From Falsiroseomonas sp050563545 (GTDB taxonomy: Bacteria; Pseudomonadota; Alphaproteobacteria; Acetobacterales; Acetobacteraceae), in NCBI RefSeq assembly GCF_050563545.1, contig NZ_JBNXUM010000001.1:325109-389108 (forward strand): DNA of 64,000 nt, in the 5' to 3' direction. Positions 52,426 through 62,289 of the stretch are shown here, one piece after another. The notes under the pieces were generated by a model, which ran no database searches, had not been told where the DNA came from, and worked only from the letters and a program-made list of their open reading frames with translations. Each line of letters opens with the position of its first letter. Positions within the stretch are counted from its first letter, which is position 1. The translations under genes were made by a program, and so were the position numbers.

Positions 52426-54561
52426 TTGATAACAATATCGGTGTTGCTGATCATCGTGCTGGGGGCGCTGTCGATCGCCTACAGCGTGAAGACGGCCAGG
52501 GAGATCATGGCCCTCGATGCGGGGTCGGCCCGCATGCAGGAGATCGCCGCGGCGATCGCGGAGGGCGCCGGCGCCTACCTCAAGCGCCAGTACACCACCA
52601 TCGGCATCGTCGGCGCGGTGCTGTTCGTCGTCATCCTCGTGGCCTTCGGCTTCGGCGGGCATGCCTTCGCGGTCGCCATCGGCTTCCTGATCGGCGCTGT
52701 GCTGTCGGGGGCGGCGGGCTTCATCGGCATGAACGTCTCGGTGCGCGCGAATGTCCGCACCGCCCAGGCCGCGACGCAGTCGCTGGCGGCGGGCCTCGAC
52801 GTCGCGTTCAAGTCGGGCGCGATCACGGGCATGCTGGTCGCGGGCCTCGCGCTGCTGGGCGTGGCGACCTACTTCCTCATCCTGGTGCCGATCGGCGGCA
52901 TGGCGCCGAACAGCCGCGTGGTGATCGACGCGCTGGTGGCGCTCGGCTTCGGCGCGTCCCTGATCTCGATCTTCGCCCGTCTCGGCGGCGGCATCTTCAC
53001 CAAGGGTGCCGATGTCGGCGGCGACATGGTCGGCAAGGTCGAGGCCGGCATCCCCGAGGACGACCCCCGCAACCCCGCCACCATCGCGGACAATGTCGGC
53101 GACAACGTCGGCGACTGCGCGGGCATGGCGGCCGACCTGTTCGAGACCTATGCCGTCACCATGGTCGCCACCATGGTCCTCGCCGCGATCAGCTTCGGCG
53201 ATGCCACGCGCACCGCGGCGATGCTGTTCCCGCTCGCGATCGGCGCGGTCTGCGTCGTGACCTCCATCGCGGGCACCTATTTCGTGAAGCTGCCGGCCAA
53301 CAACTCCATCATGGGCGCGATGTATCGCGGGTTCGTCGTCACCGGCGCGCTGTCTCTGGCGGTGCTGCTGCCGCTGAGCTTCATCGTCTTCGGCACCGGC
53401 ACGGTGACCGCGGGCGGCCATAGCTTCGGCGCCTTCAGCCTGTTCCTCTGCGGCGCGGTGGGCCTGGCGGTGACGGCGGCGATCGTGTGGGTGACGGAAT
53501 ACTACACCGGCACCGACTTCCGCCCCGTGAAGTCGATTGCCGAGGCGTCGCAGACCGGCCACGGCACCAACGTGATCCGCGGCTTGGCGGTGTCGATGGA
53601 GTCCACGGCGCTGCCCGCGCTGATCATCATCGCGGGCGTGCTGAGCGCCTATGGCCTGGCGGGCCTCTACGGCATCGCCATCGCGACGACGACGATGCTG
53701 GCGCTGGCCGGCATGGTGGTCGCGCTCGACGCCTTCGGTCCGGTGACGGACAATGCCGGCGGCATCGCGGAGATGGCGGGACTGCCGAAGGAGGTTCGCG
53801 TCTCCACCGACGCGCTGGATGCCGTCGGCAACACGACCAAGGCGGTGACCAAGGGCTATGCGATCGGCTCGGCGGGCCTCGGCGCGCTGGTGCTGTTCGC
53901 GGCCTATACGCAGGATCTGTCCTACTTCATCGCCAACCCCGGCGCCTATCCCTTCTTCGCCGGGATCGGGACCCTGACCTTCAGCCTGTCCGACCCCTAT
54001 GTGGTCGTCGGCCTGCTGTTCGGCGGCCTGCTGCCCTACCTCTTCGGCGGCATGTCGATGACGGCCGTCGGCCGCGCCGCCTTCGCGGTGGTCGAGGAGG
54101 TGCGACGCCAGTTCCGCGAGAAGCCGGGCATCATGCAGGGCACCGAGAAGCCGGATTACGGCCGCGCGGTGGACATGCTGACCAAGGCGGCGATCAAGGA
54201 GATGATCATCCCCTCGCTGCTGCCGGTGCTCAGCCCGATCGTGGTCTTCCTGCTGATGTGGATGATCGGCGGCAAGGCGGCGGCCTTCTCGGCGCTCGGC
54301 GCGATGCTGCTCGGCGTGATCGTGACGGGCTTCTTCGTCGCGGTGTCCATGACCACCGGTGGCGGCGCCTGGGACAACGCGAAGAAATACATCGAGGAAG
54401 GCAATTACGGCGGCAAGGGCAGCGAGGCCCACAAGGCCGCGGTGACCGGCGACACCGTCGGCGACCCCTACAAGGATACGGCGGGCCCGGCGGTGAATCC
54501 GATGATCAAGATCACCAACATCGTGGCGCTGCTGCTGCTGGCGATCCTGGCGCATAGCTGA
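52426..54561 (+). CDS. hppA: Membrane-bound H+-translocating pyrophosphatase
   Basis: 711 residues, some 15-16 transmembrane helices. It pumps protons across the membrane using PPi hydrolysis. Signature 'DVGGDMVGKVEAGIPEDDPRN' region and 'NVGDNVGDCAG' are present, and the C-terminal 'KKYIEEGNYGGKGSEAHKAAVTGDTVGDPYKDT' segment is intact. Lys472 in 'GNTTKA' places it in the K+-independent subfamily, as in Rhodospirillum rubrum. The start is TTG at 52426 with GAGGGG upstream. A strong terminator follows. Confidence 0.95.
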   Translation: MITISVLLIIVLGALSIAYSVKTAREIMALDAGSARMQEIAAAIAEGAGAYLKRQYTTIGIVGAVLFVVILVAFGFGGHAFAVAIGFLIGAVLSGAAGFIGMNVSVRANVRTAQAATQSLAAGLDVAFKSGAITGMLVAGLALLGVATYFLILVPIGGMAPNSRVVIDALVALGFGASLISIFARLGGGIFTKGADVGGDMVGKVEAGIPEDDPRNPATIADNVGDNVGDCAGMAADLFETYAVTMVATMVLAAISFGDATRTAAMLFPLAIGAVCVVTSIAGTYFVKLPANNSIMGAMYRGFVVTGALSLAVLLPLSFIVFGTGTVTAGGHSFGAFSLFLCGAVGLAVTAAIVWVTEYYTGTDFRPVKSIAEASQTGHGTNVIRGLAVSMESTALPALIIIAGVLSAYGLAGLYGIAIATTTMLALAGMVVALDAFGPVTDNAGGIAEMAGLPKEVRVSTDALDAVGNTTKAVTKGYAIGSAGLGALVLFAAYTQDLSYFIANPGAYPFFAGIGTLTFSLSDPYVVVGLLFGGLLPYLFGGMSMTAVGRAAFAVVEEVRRQFREKPGIMQGTEKPDYGRAVDMLTKAAIKEMIIPSLLPVLSPIVVFLLMWMIGGKAAAFSALGAMLLGVIVTGFFVAVSMTTGGGAWDNAKKYIEEGNYGGKGSEAHKAAVTGDTVGDPYKDTAGPAVNPMIKITNIVALLLLAILAHS

Positions 54562-54582
54562 CCGGGTCGCGCCGAACGGAAC

Positions 54583-54613
54583 AGGCCGGCGGGGCGACCC
54601 GCCGGCCTTTTTT
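54583..54613 (+). terminator. Rho-independent terminator of hppA
   Basis: Perfect stem GGCCGGCGGG (54584-54593)/CCCGCCGGCC (54598-54607), loop GCGA, then six T. It is 22 bp after the hppA stop and also lies at the end of the convergent lipoprotein gene. Confidence 0.92.
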
Positions 54614-54622
54614 CATTGGGTG

Positions 54623-55369
54623 TCAGCCCGCGACGCCGAGCAGCGTGAGGCGCCGCAATTCCTGCTCCTGCACGCGCAGCAGCCGCACCGTGTCGGCCTT
54701 CGTGATGTCGCCGGTGTGCGCCGCCATGAAGGCATGTCCCTCGGCCACGCGCGCCATCGCCGCGGCGCGGGCATCCCGTGCGACGCGGCGGCGCCCGGCC
54801 TCGGCCTGGCGGGCGGCGGCGAGTTCCTCGGCCAGCGCACGCTGCAGCGCGGTCGCGTTGCGCGGCAGCTCCAGCAGGGCGGGCGCGGCGCCCTGGGCGG
54901 CCAGCGCGTCGGATTGCCGCAGCAGCGAAGCCATGACCTTCTGGAAGGAGGGATCGCCGCGCTCGATCGCGGTGCGCAGCCAGGGGGCGCGGGTGTTGCG
55001 CCGCGCCGCATAGGCCATCAGCTCGCCCAGGTCGTTCAGCGCCGCCGCGCCCTCGGCGTCATAGGGCTGCACCTTGGCGACGTGGTCCGCCAGCGGGTTC
55101 TCCCGCTGCCGCGGCCAGCCGTCATCGGCCAGGAAGGCCAGCATGCCGAGCCAGGCGGCGGCCCCTTCCTGCAGCGCCATCGCCGCCCCGGCCTGGCCGT
55201 CCCGCGTCACCGGCGCCGGCGGCACGGGGATGACGGCCGGGATGGGGCGGATCGTGACCTCGGCGGGCAGGACGGCGTCGCGGGCCTGTGACGACCAGTC
55301 CCGAACGGCCGAGTAATCAGGCGAGCAGGCCACCAGCGGAGCGAGGAACAGAAGGCCGAAGACGCGCAT
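54623..55369 (-). CDS. Putative lipoprotein, unknown function
   Basis: 248 residues. The N-terminal signal ends in lipobox 'LVAC' (Cys15), so it is likely a lipid-anchored envelope protein. After a Pro-rich stretch ('VTIRPIPAVIPVPPAPV') the rest is helical, Ala/Arg-rich ('LAEELAAARQAEAGRRRVARDARAAAMARVAEG'), probably coiled coil. No known domain recognised. The ATG at 55369 is set by the signal peptide. Confidence 0.75.
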   Translation of the reverse strand: MRVFGLLFLAPLVACSPDYSAVRDWSSQARDAVLPAEVTIRPIPAVIPVPPAPVTRDGQAGAAMALQEGAAAWLGMLAFLADDGWPRQRENPLADHVAKVQPYDAEGAAALNDLGELMAYAARRNTRAPWLRTAIERGDPSFQKVMASLLRQSDALAAQGAAPALLELPRNATALQRALAEELAAARQAEAGRRRVARDARAAAMARVAEGHAFMAAHTGDITKADTVRLLRVQEQELRRLTLLGVAG

Positions 55370-55550
55370 GGGTCGAGCGTCGCCCGCAGGACGCGGTGCT
55401 GGCAAGGGCATCGCAACCGCCCGGTAAGTTGAAGGCGCGCGAGCCAGGGTTGATTTGCCGGCGCGGGCCGCAGTTCGGAAGGTTCCGCCCATGCACGCCC
55501 ATGCGTGCCGCGGGGACGATGTCGTTGCAGGGCCAGGGAGCGGACGCAGC

Positions 55551-56180
55551 ATGTGGCAGGTGATCCACTCCGCCCTGCTGCGGTTGGATGAAAGCGCACC
55601 ACAGATCCGCCGGATGATCCCGGCGCGTATCACGGACGACGTCGCCTCCTTCTTCGGCAACCGCATCAACCGCGCCCATGCGGACCGGCGCTACCTCATC
55701 GAGACAATCCTGCCGGCCTTCCGCGCCGCCCGGCCGCGGCGCGTGCTGTTCGTGGGCTGCCGGCCCTACACCCGGCCGTACGAGGCCTTCTTCGAGGACG
55801 CGGAATACTGGACGCTCGACGTCGAGCCCAAGGTCGCGCGCTGGGGCTCGCGGCTGCACCGCACGGGCGACGTCAGCATGGCCGACGCCATTTTCGAACG
55901 CGGGCAGTTCGACATGATCCTGCTGAACGGCGTGCTGGGCTGGGGCGTGGACAGCGACGAGGACATCAGCCGGACGCTGGGCGCGCTGTGGCGCGTGATG
56001 CAGCCCGGCGGCCTGCTCCTGGTCGGCTGGAACCGCGGCCGCTGCGCCGACCCGCTGGAGATCCCGCCGGCGCGGCAGCTGTTCCGCCACGGGCCGGCGC
56101 TGGGCCTGCCGGCCCGCAAAGGCTTCGCGGACAGCACCCATGTCTTCGACCTGCTGACCGCCCGCGCCCAGCCGGATTGA
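55551..56180 (+). CDS. SAM-dependent methyltransferase-like protein
   Basis: 209 residues with a Rossmann-type methyltransferase core: 'RVLFVGCRPYTRPYEAFF' (motif I, but Gly-poor: 'VGCRPYT' instead of 'GxGxG'), 'WTLDVEPKVARWG' (motif II), 'GQFDMILLNGVLGWGVD' (motif IV) and 'MQPGGLLLVGWNRGR' (motif VI). The weak glycine loop raises the question of whether it binds SAM normally. Substrate unknown. An upstream ATG at 55491 is possible. Confidence 0.75.
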   Translation: MWQVIHSALLRLDESAPQIRRMIPARITDDVASFFGNRINRAHADRRYLIETILPAFRAARPRRVLFVGCRPYTRPYEAFFEDAEYWTLDVEPKVARWGSRLHRTGDVSMADAIFERGQFDMILLNGVLGWGVDSDEDISRTLGALWRVMQPGGLLLVGWNRGRCADPLEIPPARQLFRHGPALGLPARKGFADSTHVFDLLTARAQPD

Positions 56181-56190
56181 GCCGCGCCGG

Positions 56191-56769
56191 TCAGACCCGC
56201 AGGCGGTCAGGGATGCGCAGGCCGAGGCGGTTCGGCACCGGCCAGACCTCCCGCACCGTTCGCAGGATGCGGAAGCCGGCGTCACGGTAGTTCGGCAGCG
56301 CGCGGGGATGGTCGGCGGTGCAGGTGTTGACGGTCAGCGCCCGCGGGCGCTCGGCCCATGCGGTGTGCACGGCATGGCGCAGCAGCGCCTTGCCCACGCC
56401 ATGGCCGATCGCATGCGGCATCAGCCCGAAATAGGCGAGGTTCGTGCCGGCTTCGCCGCGCCGCTCCAGCTCGTAGAAGCCGACGGGCTCGCCGCCCTGG
56501 TACAGGACATGGATCGAGATGTCGGGCCGCGCCAGCAGCCCCGCGATCTCCTCGTCCGGCACCGTCCGGCGCAGCCACCACACCCAGTCGCGCCCGACCG
56601 TGTCGTAGAGGTAGCGGTAGAAGGGCACCGAACAGCGCGCCAGGCGGATCACGCTGGTGCCGGCTGGGAAGGACGGCGCCGGCCCCTCGGCCGGCGCGTC
56701 CATCCGCAGGAAGGTCACGTCCACCGCGATGCGGGTGACGGGTTCGCGCATCGCGGCAGCGGTGGACAC
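56191..56769 (-). CDS. GNAT family acetyltransferase
   Basis: 192 residues. A GNAT core near the C-terminus: 'VGFYELERRGEAGTNLAYFGL', the acetyl-CoA loop 'GHGVGKALLRHAVHTAW' and 'LTVNTCTADHPRALPNYRDAGF'. Starts with GTG one base after the rpoD stop, so it is probably co-transcribed with rpoD. Substrate unknown. Confidence 0.85.
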   Translation of the reverse strand: MSTAAAMREPVTRIAVDVTFLRMDAPAEGPAPSFPAGTSVIRLARCSVPFYRYLYDTVGRDWVWWLRRTVPDEEIAGLLARPDISIHVLYQGGEPVGFYELERRGEAGTNLAYFGLMPHAIGHGVGKALLRHAVHTAWAERPRALTVNTCTADHPRALPNYRDAGFRILRTVREVWPVPNRLGLRIPDRLRV

Positions 56770-56770
56770 G

Positions 56771-58702
<1,932 letters not shown>

Positions 58703-58768
58703 GCCTGAACTGCTCCGTCCAAATTCGCCACCGGGGTCCGGACCGCCGGGGTGGCGATTCGAGTCCCC

Positions 58769-60631
58769 CTACCCTATGGGGTTCTCCCCCATGCCTGCCT
58801 GGATGCCCGCTGGGGCCTCGGCCGGCGTCGTATCCTCGTCCCATTCGCCGCGCCGGAGCGCGTTGATGGCGGTGCGCAGCCCCACGATCCGCCGAGACAG
58901 GCGCGCCTGGGCCTCAGCGTCCGCACTCTCGATCCAGGCCTTCTCGGCCGAGGCCTGGTCTTCCAGCAGCTCCGCCTCGCCGCGCAGCAGCCCGAAGAAA
59001 TGCCACCACCCGTCCAGCGCCTCCTTGGGCTGGGCGTCGGGCTGCGCAGCGATGGGCAGGGCGGGGTCGCGCAACAGCCGGGCCGCGAAGTCCCCCATCC
59101 CAACTTGGGCGAGGTGGTCCATGAGTCCCGCGGAGTCAAGCACGTGGCCCCCGGCAAGCCATGCGAGGCAGAGGCTTCGGGCCTGCGAAAGCGGCCCGTC
59201 GCCGAGATCGAGGCCCGCCAGGCTCTCCTCGACATCGGCGAGCAGCCAGGGGTGGCGCAGCGTGATGGCCATCAGCGCTGCCGCCTGGGCGGCTCGGGTG
59301 CGTTCGGGGGTGATGGCGGGCCGCGGGCGCTTCACCGGCGGGGGCTTGGCGCCGGGCCGGCCGCCGAAGGGTGTGCGGGTGGACTGGAAGAAGCGGTCGA
59401 GCAGCGCGCGGCGGTATTCGCCCGCCAGGGCACGGTCCTTGATCCCGCCCGTCGCTTCCTCCAGGCGCTTGCGGAGCGCGGCGCGCTGCTCGGGCGTGGC
59501 CACGGGCCGGCCCTCCGCGATCAGGCCGTAGAGCGCGTCGCCCAGCCCGCGCGCTCCGTCGAGCACGGCCTGGAAGGCGGCCGGGCCGCCCTTGACGACC
59601 AGCGTGTCGGGGTCCTCACCGGAGGGCAGCGTCGCGAGCTTCAGGCTGCGCTCGGCAGAAACCAGCGGCAGCGCGATCTGCGCCGCCCGCGCCGCGGCCC
59701 GCGCGCCGGCGGCGTCGCCGTCGAAGCAGAGGATCGGCTCGGGCGTCATGCGCCAGAGTTCCTCCAGCTGTTCCTCCGTCAGCGCGGTGCCGAGCGGGGC
59801 GACGGCGCCCGCGAAGCCAGCCTGGTGCAGCGCGATGACGTCCATGTAGCCCTCGACAGCGACGACGATGCCGCCGCGGAAGGCGCCTTCGCGCGCGAGG
59901 TCCAGCGCATAGAGGTTGTTGCGCTTCTTGAAGAGGACGGTCTCGGGCCCGTTTACGTATTTCGGCACGCCATCGTCGAGGATCCGCCCGCCGAAGCTGA
60001 TCATCCGCCCGCGCCGGTCGCGGATCGGGAACATCACGCGGTTGAAGAAGAGGTCGGTGTAGCCCTCCCCTTCCTCGCGCTCGCGGATCACCCCCGCCTC
60101 GGCGAGCTGTTCGGGCGTGATGCCCTCCGCCTTGAGGTCGGCCGCGATCGCCCCGCGCCCGCCACCGGACCAGCCGAGGCCGAATTTGGCGATGGTCTCG
60201 TCCGTCAGGCCGCGGCGCTTGAGATAGGCCAGGCCCTCCGCGCCCTCGGGCAGGCGGAGGCGCCGCTGGAAGGCGGCGGCGGCGGCCTCCAGCACGCCGT
60301 GAAGGTCCCGCGCGCGCTTCTCCCGTGCGGCGGCCTCGGGGGTGGGCTTGGGGACATCCAGGCCGGCTTCGCCGGCCAGGCGCTCGACGGCCTCGGGGAA
60401 GGACGCGCCCTCGGCCTGCATGACGAAGCTGATGGCGTCGCCATGCGCGCCGCAGCCGAAGCAATGGTAGTGGTCGTCATAGACGTAGAAGCTCGGCGTC
60501 TTCTCCCCGTGGAAGGGGCAGCAAGCCTTCCAGTTGCGGCCCGAGCGCACCAGCCGCGTCTTCCGCCCGATCAGGCCGGGCAGCGGCGTGCGGAGCCGAA
60601 GCTCGTCGAGGAATTGCGGGGGGAGCGCCAT
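58769..60631 (-). CDS. dnaG: DNA primase
   Basis: 620 residues. It makes RNA primers for replication. CHC2 zinc finger Cys38, His41, Cys57, Cys60 ('CPFHGEK', 'CFGC'). The RNA polymerase basic/TOPRIM core has 'VVAVEGYMDVIALHQAGF' (catalytic Glu) and 'ILCFDGDAAGARAA' (DxD). The C-terminal helicase-interaction domain is Ala/Arg-rich. The Pro-rich linker 'GAKPPPVKRPRPA' precedes it. Complete. Confidence 0.96.
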   Translation of the reverse strand: MALPPQFLDELRLRTPLPGLIGRKTRLVRSGRNWKACCPFHGEKTPSFYVYDDHYHCFGCGAHGDAISFVMQAEGASFPEAVERLAGEAGLDVPKPTPEAAAREKRARDLHGVLEAAAAAFQRRLRLPEGAEGLAYLKRRGLTDETIAKFGLGWSGGGRGAIAADLKAEGITPEQLAEAGVIREREEGEGYTDLFFNRVMFPIRDRRGRMISFGGRILDDGVPKYVNGPETVLFKKRNNLYALDLAREGAFRGGIVVAVEGYMDVIALHQAGFAGAVAPLGTALTEEQLEELWRMTPEPILCFDGDAAGARAAARAAQIALPLVSAERSLKLATLPSGEDPDTLVVKGGPAAFQAVLDGARGLGDALYGLIAEGRPVATPEQRAALRKRLEEATGGIKDRALAGEYRRALLDRFFQSTRTPFGGRPGAKPPPVKRPRPAITPERTRAAQAAALMAITLRHPWLLADVEESLAGLDLGDGPLSQARSLCLAWLAGGHVLDSAGLMDHLAQVGMGDFAARLLRDPALPIAAQPDAQPKEALDGWWHFFGLLRGEAELLEDQASAEKAWIESADAEAQARLSRRIVGLRTAINALRRGEWDEDTTPAEAPAGIQAGMGENPIG

Positions 60632-60669
60632 GCGGGGTCGGGCAGACTACCGCAGGAGGGGTGGGTCCG

Positions 60670-61101
60670 TCAGCGGCGTGTCCGCGCCGGCAGGAGGAAG
60701 AGCGTCGCCACGCCCAGGCAAAGCAGCGCAAGGATGCCCGTCACCCAGGGCGTCGCGCCCATGCCTTCGGCGAGCGCGGCGGCGTGGCGGACATGCGTCG
60801 GCGCGGCGGGGTCGTAGACCACCTTCACCCTCTGGCCGCGGCGGAGTTCCGCGGGATCGGCGCCGACGCGCGACGTGCCCTCGACCTGGCGGCCATCCAC
60901 GGCGAAGCGGAAGATGGGGTAGTGGGTCCAGCCATACTTGCCGCGGACATCCTCGTAGCCCGCGACGACGGCCTCGGTCTGGACGCCGCGGACGAACAGC
61001 GCTCGGTATTCGTCCACACTCGCCCAGGTGAACCAGCCGAAGAGCAGCGCGAGCCCGCCCAGGAAGGCGAGGTAGATCCAGCGGCTGAGCGGTCCCTTCA
61101 T
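60670..61101 (-). CDS. DUF3592 membrane protein
   Basis: 143 residues with an N-terminal (10-30) and a C-terminal (118-137) transmembrane helix flanking a soluble beta-rich DUF3592 domain ('TEAVVAGYEDVRGKYGWTHYPIFRFAVDGRQ', 'GQRVKVVYDPAAPTHVR'). The domain lies probably in the periplasm. Function unknown. Confidence 0.82.
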   Translation of the reverse strand: MKGPLSRWIYLAFLGGLALLFGWFTWASVDEYRALFVRGVQTEAVVAGYEDVRGKYGWTHYPIFRFAVDGRQVEGTSRVGADPAELRRGQRVKVVYDPAAPTHVRHAAALAEGMGATPWVTGILALLCLGVATLFLLPARTRR

Positions 61102-61108
61102 GGCGTGC

Positions 61109-61543
61109 TCACTTCGCCCCGACGATAGCCTTCAGCCCGGCGAGCGCCAGGCGGTAGCCCTCGATCCCGAAGCCCGCGACGCAGCAGCGCGTGCCGGAGG
61201 CGACCTCCGACACCGCGCCGCGGCGGGCGGGGTTGGAGATATGGACCTCGACGCTCGGAAAGCGGACCTGGCTGAGGGCGGCGACGAGGGCGGGATAGCC
61301 GCGCATGAAGCCCGCGGGGTTGATGATGCAGCCATCCAGGGCCTCGTCATGCGCGGCGTAGAGGCGGTCGATCACCGCGCCTTCGTTGTTGGACAGGAAG
61401 AACTCGACGTCGAGGCCGAGGTCGGATGCGTAGCCGCTGATGGCGGTCTCGTATTCCGGGAGGGTCATCGGGCCGAAGGTCTCGATGGCGGTCTTGCCGC
61501 GCATGGACATGCCGGCGCCGTGGATGACCAGGATGCGGGGCAT
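61109..61543 (-). CDS. Type II 3-dehydroquinase-like protein with altered active site
   Basis: 144 residues of the AroQ fold: 'GPMTLPEYETAISGYASDLGLDVEFFLSNNEGAVIDRLY' region, 'IINPAGF' (Asn75), 'VEVHISN' (His101) and 'AGFGIEGYRLAL'. Length and fold fit the dodecameric dehydroquinase, but key residues differ. The catalytic Tyr is Phe23 ('TFG' instead of 'xYG'), the loop Arg of 'GxREP' is Thr18, the Asn of 'NGPN' is Gly, and the substrate His of 'AYTH' is Arg81. The enzyme that dehydrates 3-dehydroquinate in the shikimate pathway therefore needs another copy; this one may act on a different substrate. The ATG at 61543 is used. Confidence 0.7.
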   Translation of the reverse strand: MPRILVIHGAGMSMRGKTAIETFGPMTLPEYETAISGYASDLGLDVEFFLSNNEGAVIDRLYAAHDEALDGCIINPAGFMRGYPALVAALSQVRFPSVEVHISNPARRGAVSEVASGTRCCVAGFGIEGYRLALAGLKAIVGAK

Positions 61544-61590
61544 TCGTTCCTCCCGTTGCGGCGCCTTGTTCTTCAAGGGCGAGAATGCGG

Positions 61591-61658
61591 ACCCACCCCC
61601 ACCCGTCCTCCCCTCCCCCGTACGGGGGAGGGGAAGCGTGGTGTGCGGGGGAGGGTAA
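61591..61658. repeat. Palindromic C/G-rich repeat, copy 3
   Basis: Contains an uninterrupted palindrome, CCCCTCCCCCG-TA-CGGGGGAGGGG at 61610-61633, with related GGGGGAGGG beyond it (61647-61655). It lies between the AroQ-like and yqeY genes and resembles the elements at 10.57, 46.68 and 62.15 kb only in the CTCCCCCG core. Confidence 0.65.
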
Positions 61659-61670
61659 CGCCTTGTCCGG

Positions 61671-62132
61671 TCAGCCGCCCAGCCTGGCCTTCACCAGCGG
61701 ATTGGCCTTCGACATGTCGAGCGCGCTGCCGAGCTTCTTCAGGACGGCCATGACCTTGCCCATGTCCTTGACGCTGGTCGCGCCGGTCTCCGCGATGGCG
61801 GCGTCCACCGCGGCGGCGACGGCGGCCTCGTCCATCTGCTGGGGCAGGAAGCCTTCGATCACCGCGATCTCGGCGAGTTCCTTGTCGGCCAGTTCCTGCC
61901 GGCCGCCCTGGCGGTACATGTCCACGCTCTCGCGGCGGGACTTCACCATCGACCGCAGCATCTGCACGACCTGGTCGTCGCCAACCTTCTCGACGCCGGA
62001 GGGGCGGGCCGCGATGTCCACCTCCTTCAGTTTCGCGATGATCATCCGCACGGTGGAGGTCGTCGCCGCGTCCTTGGCGAGCATCGCCTCCTTCATCGCG
62101 GCGGTGAAACGGGTGCGCAAATCCTCGGCCAT
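61671..62132 (-). CDS. GatB/YqeY domain protein
   Basis: 153 residues, the stand-alone YqeY family: 'RFTAAMKEAMLAKDAATTSTVRMIIAKLKEVDIAARP', 'MVKSRRESVDMYRQGGRQELADKELAEIAVIEGFLPQQM', 'KDMGKVMAVLKKL'. Related to the tail domain of GatB that contacts tRNA, but its own role is not established. It lies upstream of dnaG and rpoD in the order usual for alphaproteobacteria, separated here by two unrelated genes. Confidence 0.92.
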   Translation of the reverse strand: MAEDLRTRFTAAMKEAMLAKDAATTSTVRMIIAKLKEVDIAARPSGVEKVGDDQVVQMLRSMVKSRRESVDMYRQGGRQELADKELAEIAVIEGFLPQQMDEAAVAAAVDAAIAETGATSVKDMGKVMAVLKKLGSALDMSKANPLVKARLGG

Positions 62133-62151
62133 GGCGGGATCTCCTGAGGCG

Positions 62152-62280
62152 GAAAGCCCTCTCCCCCACTCATGGGGGAGAGGGTTGGGTGAGGGGGACA
62201 GGCAATGTCCTGGGCCCGTTCCTAGCCCGGCACGCCCCCCTCACCCAACCCTCTCCCCCCTACGGGTGGAGAGGGCTTTC
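62152..62280. repeat. Inverted-repeat element, copy 4, between yqeY and cysD
   Basis: About 129 bp. The left end GAAAGCCCTCTCC (62152-62164) is a perfect inverted repeat of the right end GGAGAGGGCTTTC (62268-62280). Both halves also contain AGGGTTGGGTGAGGGGG and its reverse complement, so the transcript would fold into one long hairpin. Size and structure fit a non-autonomous repeat of the MITE/REP kind. Confidence 0.88.
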
Positions 62281-62289
62281 ATGCCGACG

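Noticed and set aside
52190..52429. 79-residue open frame between ppa and hppA
   Set aside because: Pro/Ala/Arg-rich with no motif; it overlaps the probable promoters of both genes. Treated as non-coding.
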